Positions 61,459-64,000 of a stretch of 64,000 nucleotides of DNA are shown here, piece after piece (positions within the stretch are counted from its first letter, which is position 1; each line of letters starts with the position of its first letter). Origin of the DNA: Acuticoccus sp039034015 (GTDB lineage Bacteria; Pseudomonadota; Alphaproteobacteria; Rhizobiales; Amorphaceae). Position numbers and translations under genes: made by a program. A model generated the notes under the pieces. That model made no database searches. It saw only the letters and a program-made list of their open reading frames with translations, and was not told the origin of the DNA. The stretch lies in contig JBCCBM010000013.1 of assembly GCA_039034015.1 (NCBI GenBank), positions 39,711-103,710 of the forward strand. Reading direction: 5' to 3'.

Positions 61459-63048
61459 GTGGCGATCTACGACCACATCATTATCGGATCGGGCATCAAC
61501 GCGCTGGTGTGCGCCGCGGTCTTGAGCGAGCGCCAAACCGTGCTCGTGGTGGAGCGCGAGGGCGAGATCGGCGGCACCATGCGCTCCGACACCCTTGCGC
61601 CCGGCTTCACCTATGACCCGATGGCGGCAACCTTCCTCCTGTTCCACGCCGGCCCCGCCTTTGGAGCGCTGGAGGGGCCGCTCGCGCGTGCCGGCGCCAC
61701 CTTCTCCACCACCCAAAGCCCCACCGGCGTCCTCACCCGCGAGGGGCGCGCCCTCGTCCTTGGCAAAGACCGCGCGGAAAATGCCGCCCGGTTTGACGCG
61801 CTCCACCCCGGCGACGGCGCCGCCTACCTTGCCGAAATGGGCGACATCGACGCCAACGCGGAGCTGCTGTTCGGCCTTCTCGGCACCACGCTTTTAAGCG
61901 GCAAGACCGCCCAGCTGCTGGCCAAATCCGCCATAAAGTCGGGCATCGGCGCGGTCAAAGCGCTGATTGGCGAAGCGCTGATCAGCAATCGCCGCCGCCT
62001 TCAAACCACCTATGGCTCCGATCTTGTGGAGGCCTTGTTTGCCCCCTGGCCGCTCCACGCCGGCCTCAACCCCGAGCAGCCCTTTTCGGGCAAAATGGGC
62101 GCGGTGATGGCCTATGCGCTGGAGGGGATTGGCGCGCCGATCGCCACCGGCGGCGCCGCAAAAGTCCCCGAAGCGCTCAAAACGTTGATCGAAAAGAACG
62201 ACGGCATCATCCGAACCAACGCCGATGCGGACGAGATCATCCCCGGCACCGACGGGCGCGATGTGGCCGGCCTTCGCCTGGTGAACGGCGAAGCGCTCTC
62301 GGCCCCATCGGTCATCTGCTGCGTGACGCCGACCCAGCTTTATGGCCGCCTCCTGCGCAATTGGGACATTCCCGCCCCCGTTGCCCGCGGCGTCGCCCGC
62401 TATGGCTACGGCAAGGGCAACATGCAGATCCACTACGCCCTTGAGCGCCCCGTTGCCTGGCCCGACGCTGCGCTGGGTGATGTGCAGCTGTTGCATCTGG
62501 CCGATGGCATCGACAGCGTGTCCAAGGCCACCAACGAGGCTGAACGCGGCCTTTTGCCCGAGCGGCCGACCGTGTGCATCGGCCAGCCCACCGCGGCCGA
62601 CAAAAGCCGCGCGCCGGAGGGGAAAGCGGTCCTGTGGTTGCAGCTTCCCGAATGCCCCAGGACGCTGAAGGGTGATGCGGCCGGGGAGATTGAAACCCCC
62701 GCCGACGGCCGCTGGACCGAGGCTGTGCGCGAGGCCTACGCCGACCGCGTCGAGGCGATGATTGCGGCCCATGTGCCGGATTTTCAAGACACCATCATCG
62801 CCCGGAAGGCCTACGCCCCCCACGACCTTGAGGCCATGAACATGAACCTTGTGGGCGGCGACCCTTACGCCGGCTGGTGCGGGCTCGACCAGTTTTTTGT
62901 CTTCCGCCCGCTCCCCACCCAAACCAACCACAAGACCTTTGTGCCCGGCGTTCACCACATCGGCGCCTCCACCCATCCGGGTCCGGGCCTTTCCGGCACG
63001 TCCGGCTGGCTGGTGGCCAAGGCGCTCCAGCCGCGCGCGCGTTGGTGA
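61459..63048 (+). CDS. Phytoene-dehydrogenase-like FAD oxidoreductase
   Basis: The 529-residue protein has the amine-oxidase/CrtI FAD motif HIIIGSGINALVCAAVLSERQTVLVVEREGEIGGTMRSD near the N-terminus, and a C-terminal block typical of the family: HIGASTHPGPGLSGTSGWLVAKAL. It may oxidise or isomerise polyene or long-chain substrates. The GTG at 61459 has GAGGA six bases upstream; a GTG at 61432 is possible. No carotenoid genes are adjacent, so carotenoid function is uncertain. Its stop overlaps the MarR gene (GTGA). Confidence 0.82.
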   Translation: MAIYDHIIIGSGINALVCAAVLSERQTVLVVEREGEIGGTMRSDTLAPGFTYDPMAATFLLFHAGPAFGALEGPLARAGATFSTTQSPTGVLTREGRALVLGKDRAENAARFDALHPGDGAAYLAEMGDIDANAELLFGLLGTTLLSGKTAQLLAKSAIKSGIGAVKALIGEALISNRRRLQTTYGSDLVEALFAPWPLHAGLNPEQPFSGKMGAVMAYALEGIGAPIATGGAAKVPEALKTLIEKNDGIIRTNADADEIIPGTDGRDVAGLRLVNGEALSAPSVICCVTPTQLYGRLLRNWDIPAPVARGVARYGYGKGNMQIHYALERPVAWPDAALGDVQLLHLADGIDSVSKATNEAERGLLPERPTVCIGQPTAADKSRAPEGKAVLWLQLPECPRTLKGDAAGEIETPADGRWTEAVREAYADRVEAMIAAHVPDFQDTIIARKAYAPHDLEAMNMNLVGGDPYAGWCGLDQFFVFRPLPTQTNHKTFVPGVHHIGASTHPGPGLSGTSGWLVAKALQPRARW

Positions 63049-63518
63049 GCGAGGAACCCGCCGGCGGGGCAGGCCCCCTTGAGGTGCGGGGGCTGGAGGC
63101 CTTCGCGCCCTACCTCATCAACCGCATTTCCGCCCGCTACAACGCCGACCTTGCCGCGGTGCTGCGGGAGCAGGGGCTCACCACCGCGCAAATGCGCGCC
63201 CTGGCCGTCCTTGCCGTGCACCCCGGCCTCACCATCAACGCGCTCGCCATTTATGCGGTGATGGAGCAGTCGACCATGAGCCGCACGGTCGATGCCATGG
63301 CCGAGGCGGGCCTTGTGGAGCGCCGCGGCCGCGATGGCGACGCGCGGGTGCGCGAGGTGGTGCTGACCGACGCGGGGCGGGCCGCATTTGATGGCGTGTG
63401 GCCGCTCATGAACGCTGCCGAACAGCGCATGCTGGAGGGCCTGTCAGAGGCCGAGCGCCCCGCATTTGTGGCAGCGCTGCGCACCGTTCTCCACGCCATC
63501 CGCAAGCACGATTTTTGA
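63045..63518 (+). CDS. MarR-family transcriptional regulator
   Basis: The 157-residue protein has INALAIYAVMEQSTMSRTVDAMAEAGLVERRGRDGDARVREVVLT, the winged helix and wing of MarR. It starts as GTGA on the end of the FAD gene, so the two are translated together; it may repress its own operon. Ligand unknown. Confidence 0.88.
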   Translation: MSEEPAGGAGPLEVRGLEAFAPYLINRISARYNADLAAVLREQGLTTAQMRALAVLAVHPGLTINALAIYAVMEQSTMSRTVDAMAEAGLVERRGRDGDARVREVVLTDAGRAAFDGVWPLMNAAEQRMLEGLSEAERPAFVAALRTVLHAIRKHDF

Positions 63519-63570
63519 CCCGGGCCTCACCGCCCGCGCGCCACCTCGTGATCTTGAAACGCGCCGGACT

Positions 63571-63780
63571 TTAAGGCGCATTGTCCAGGCAAAGGGGGCT
63601 TTGGGCGCTGCTGCGCGTGGCGTCCAGAACCGTGGTGCGCAGCCAGGTGTTGATCGGGGCGGTGTCATACCGCTCCGACCAAAAGATGTGGACGCCAAAG
63701 CGCGGCACGTTGAAGGGCACCGGGGCAATTGTGACCCCGCCGGCCAAAAGGCTGCGCTCAGCGCATCCTGCGCCCACTTG
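63571..63780 (-). pseudogene. LysR-regulator C-terminal remnant
   Basis: Reading the minus strand gives LLAGGVTIAPVPFNVPRFGVHIFWSERYDTAPINTWLRTT, which matches the last 45 or so residues of LysR effector domains (PxPFxxPxxxVxxFWxxRxDxxPxxxWLR). The N-terminal 250 residues are absent, and the upstream DNA is a mosaic repeat (63801-63863). It is a truncated gene and not expected to be functional. Confidence 0.65.
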
Positions 63781-63800
63781 GGCGCAAACAAGATGCGCGC

Positions 63801-63863
63801 CCCTTTGATTTGCGAGCATTTTTTCCCGCACAGGTGGTTCCACCTGAGCGAGACACGCTCTAG
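63801..63863. repeat. Palindromic intergenic mosaic element, copy 3
   Basis: The reverse complement begins CTAGAGCGTGTCTCGCTC, like the CTAGAGC start at 48690, and the element contains the perfect palindrome CAGGTGG-TT-CCACCTG (63831-63846). It separates the LysR remnant from the IS start. Confidence 0.6.
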
Positions 63864-63947
63864 CTGCGTAGTTGCGGAAGGTTGCTCTTTGGTTGGAGAT
63901 GGGCGAGCATGCGAGCTGCCGATCAAACCTCTCCCGCGGAGGACGTT

Positions 63948-64000
63948 ATGAAGCTGCATGCCAATGCACGGCTGGTCCCCAAACGTCGAGCTGAGATGGT
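63948..64000 (+). mobile_element. IS481-family transposase, first 17 codons
   Basis: From ATG 63948 the frame reads MKLHANARLVPKRRAEM, the usual N-terminus of IS481-type transposases (short basic leader before the HTH). GGAGG lies five bases upstream. The rest is outside the window. The left inverted repeat is probably between 63864 and 63947, but I cannot define it. Confidence 0.65.

Overview
The window is GC-rich, densely coded DNA from an alphaproteobacterium, most likely of the Hyphomicrobiales/Rhodobacterales type. The evidence is the gene content (TRAP, Liv-type and polyamine-type importers, ATP12 beside a HAD phosphatase, a propionyl-CoA carboxylase alpha subunit, CHASE2 cyclase with FecR, KpsE/KpsT-like genes) and short palindromic intergenic mosaic elements of the kind known from Rhizobiales. 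The genus is inference. I saw no tRNA, rRNA, CRISPR array or phage. Most genes sit in tight operons with 1-11 base overlaps, often GTGA or ATGA, and many start with GTG or TTG.

Layout. 1-1918: an SPFH protein cut by the window edge, a DUF697 membrane protein, and about 800 bases of non-coding DNA with a mosaic repeat. 1919-6534: an enoyl-CoA hydratase-like gene, then a coupled SDR / LLM flavin oxidoreductase / CmcJ-type oxidoreductase operon divergent from a LysR regulator. 6562-10257: an NTF2-FMO fusion monooxygenase and an AcoR-like regulator that lacks the sigma-54 contact motif. 10358-17253: a seven-gene operon (BKACE, TRAP importer, fused 2-oxoacid dehydrogenase E1, RidA, HpaI-type aldolase) divergent from a PAS-LuxR regulator. 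18301-21293: an ABC importer whose binding protein resembles the autoinducer-2 receptor LuxP. 21336-25938: ring-opening amidohydrolase (cyanuric acid hydrolase/barbiturase family), isochorismatase-like hydrolase and an NMT1-type ABC importer.

26241-27096 holds a HiPIP-like ferredoxin and an Lrp regulator. 27327-36280 is a nine-gene operon: MFS protein, FAD oxidoreductase, two AhpD-like proteins, an opine dehydrogenase and a PotABCD-like importer. 36296-41419 carries FecR, a TPR/beta-barrel protein, a CHASE2 adenylate cyclase and acylphosphatase. 41553-48639 is mostly housekeeping and signalling: PccA, a GGDEF protein with a degenerate EAL-like domain, ATP12/HAD, a sulfotransferase, a 31-base tandem repeat, and Ohr/OhrR. 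48901-57255 holds paaK-paaI-paaG and a Liv-type transporter, probably one phenylacetate or aromatic-acid uptake and catabolism locus. 57330-61382 is a polysaccharide export locus with a degenerate ATPase. 61459-64000 contains a phytoene-dehydrogenase-like FAD protein with a coupled MarR regulator, a LysR gene remnant, a mosaic element and the start of an IS481-type transposase.

The overall picture is a marine- or soil-type heterotroph with many small-molecule import-plus-oxidation operons, each with its own regulator and, in several cases, an obvious palindromic operator.
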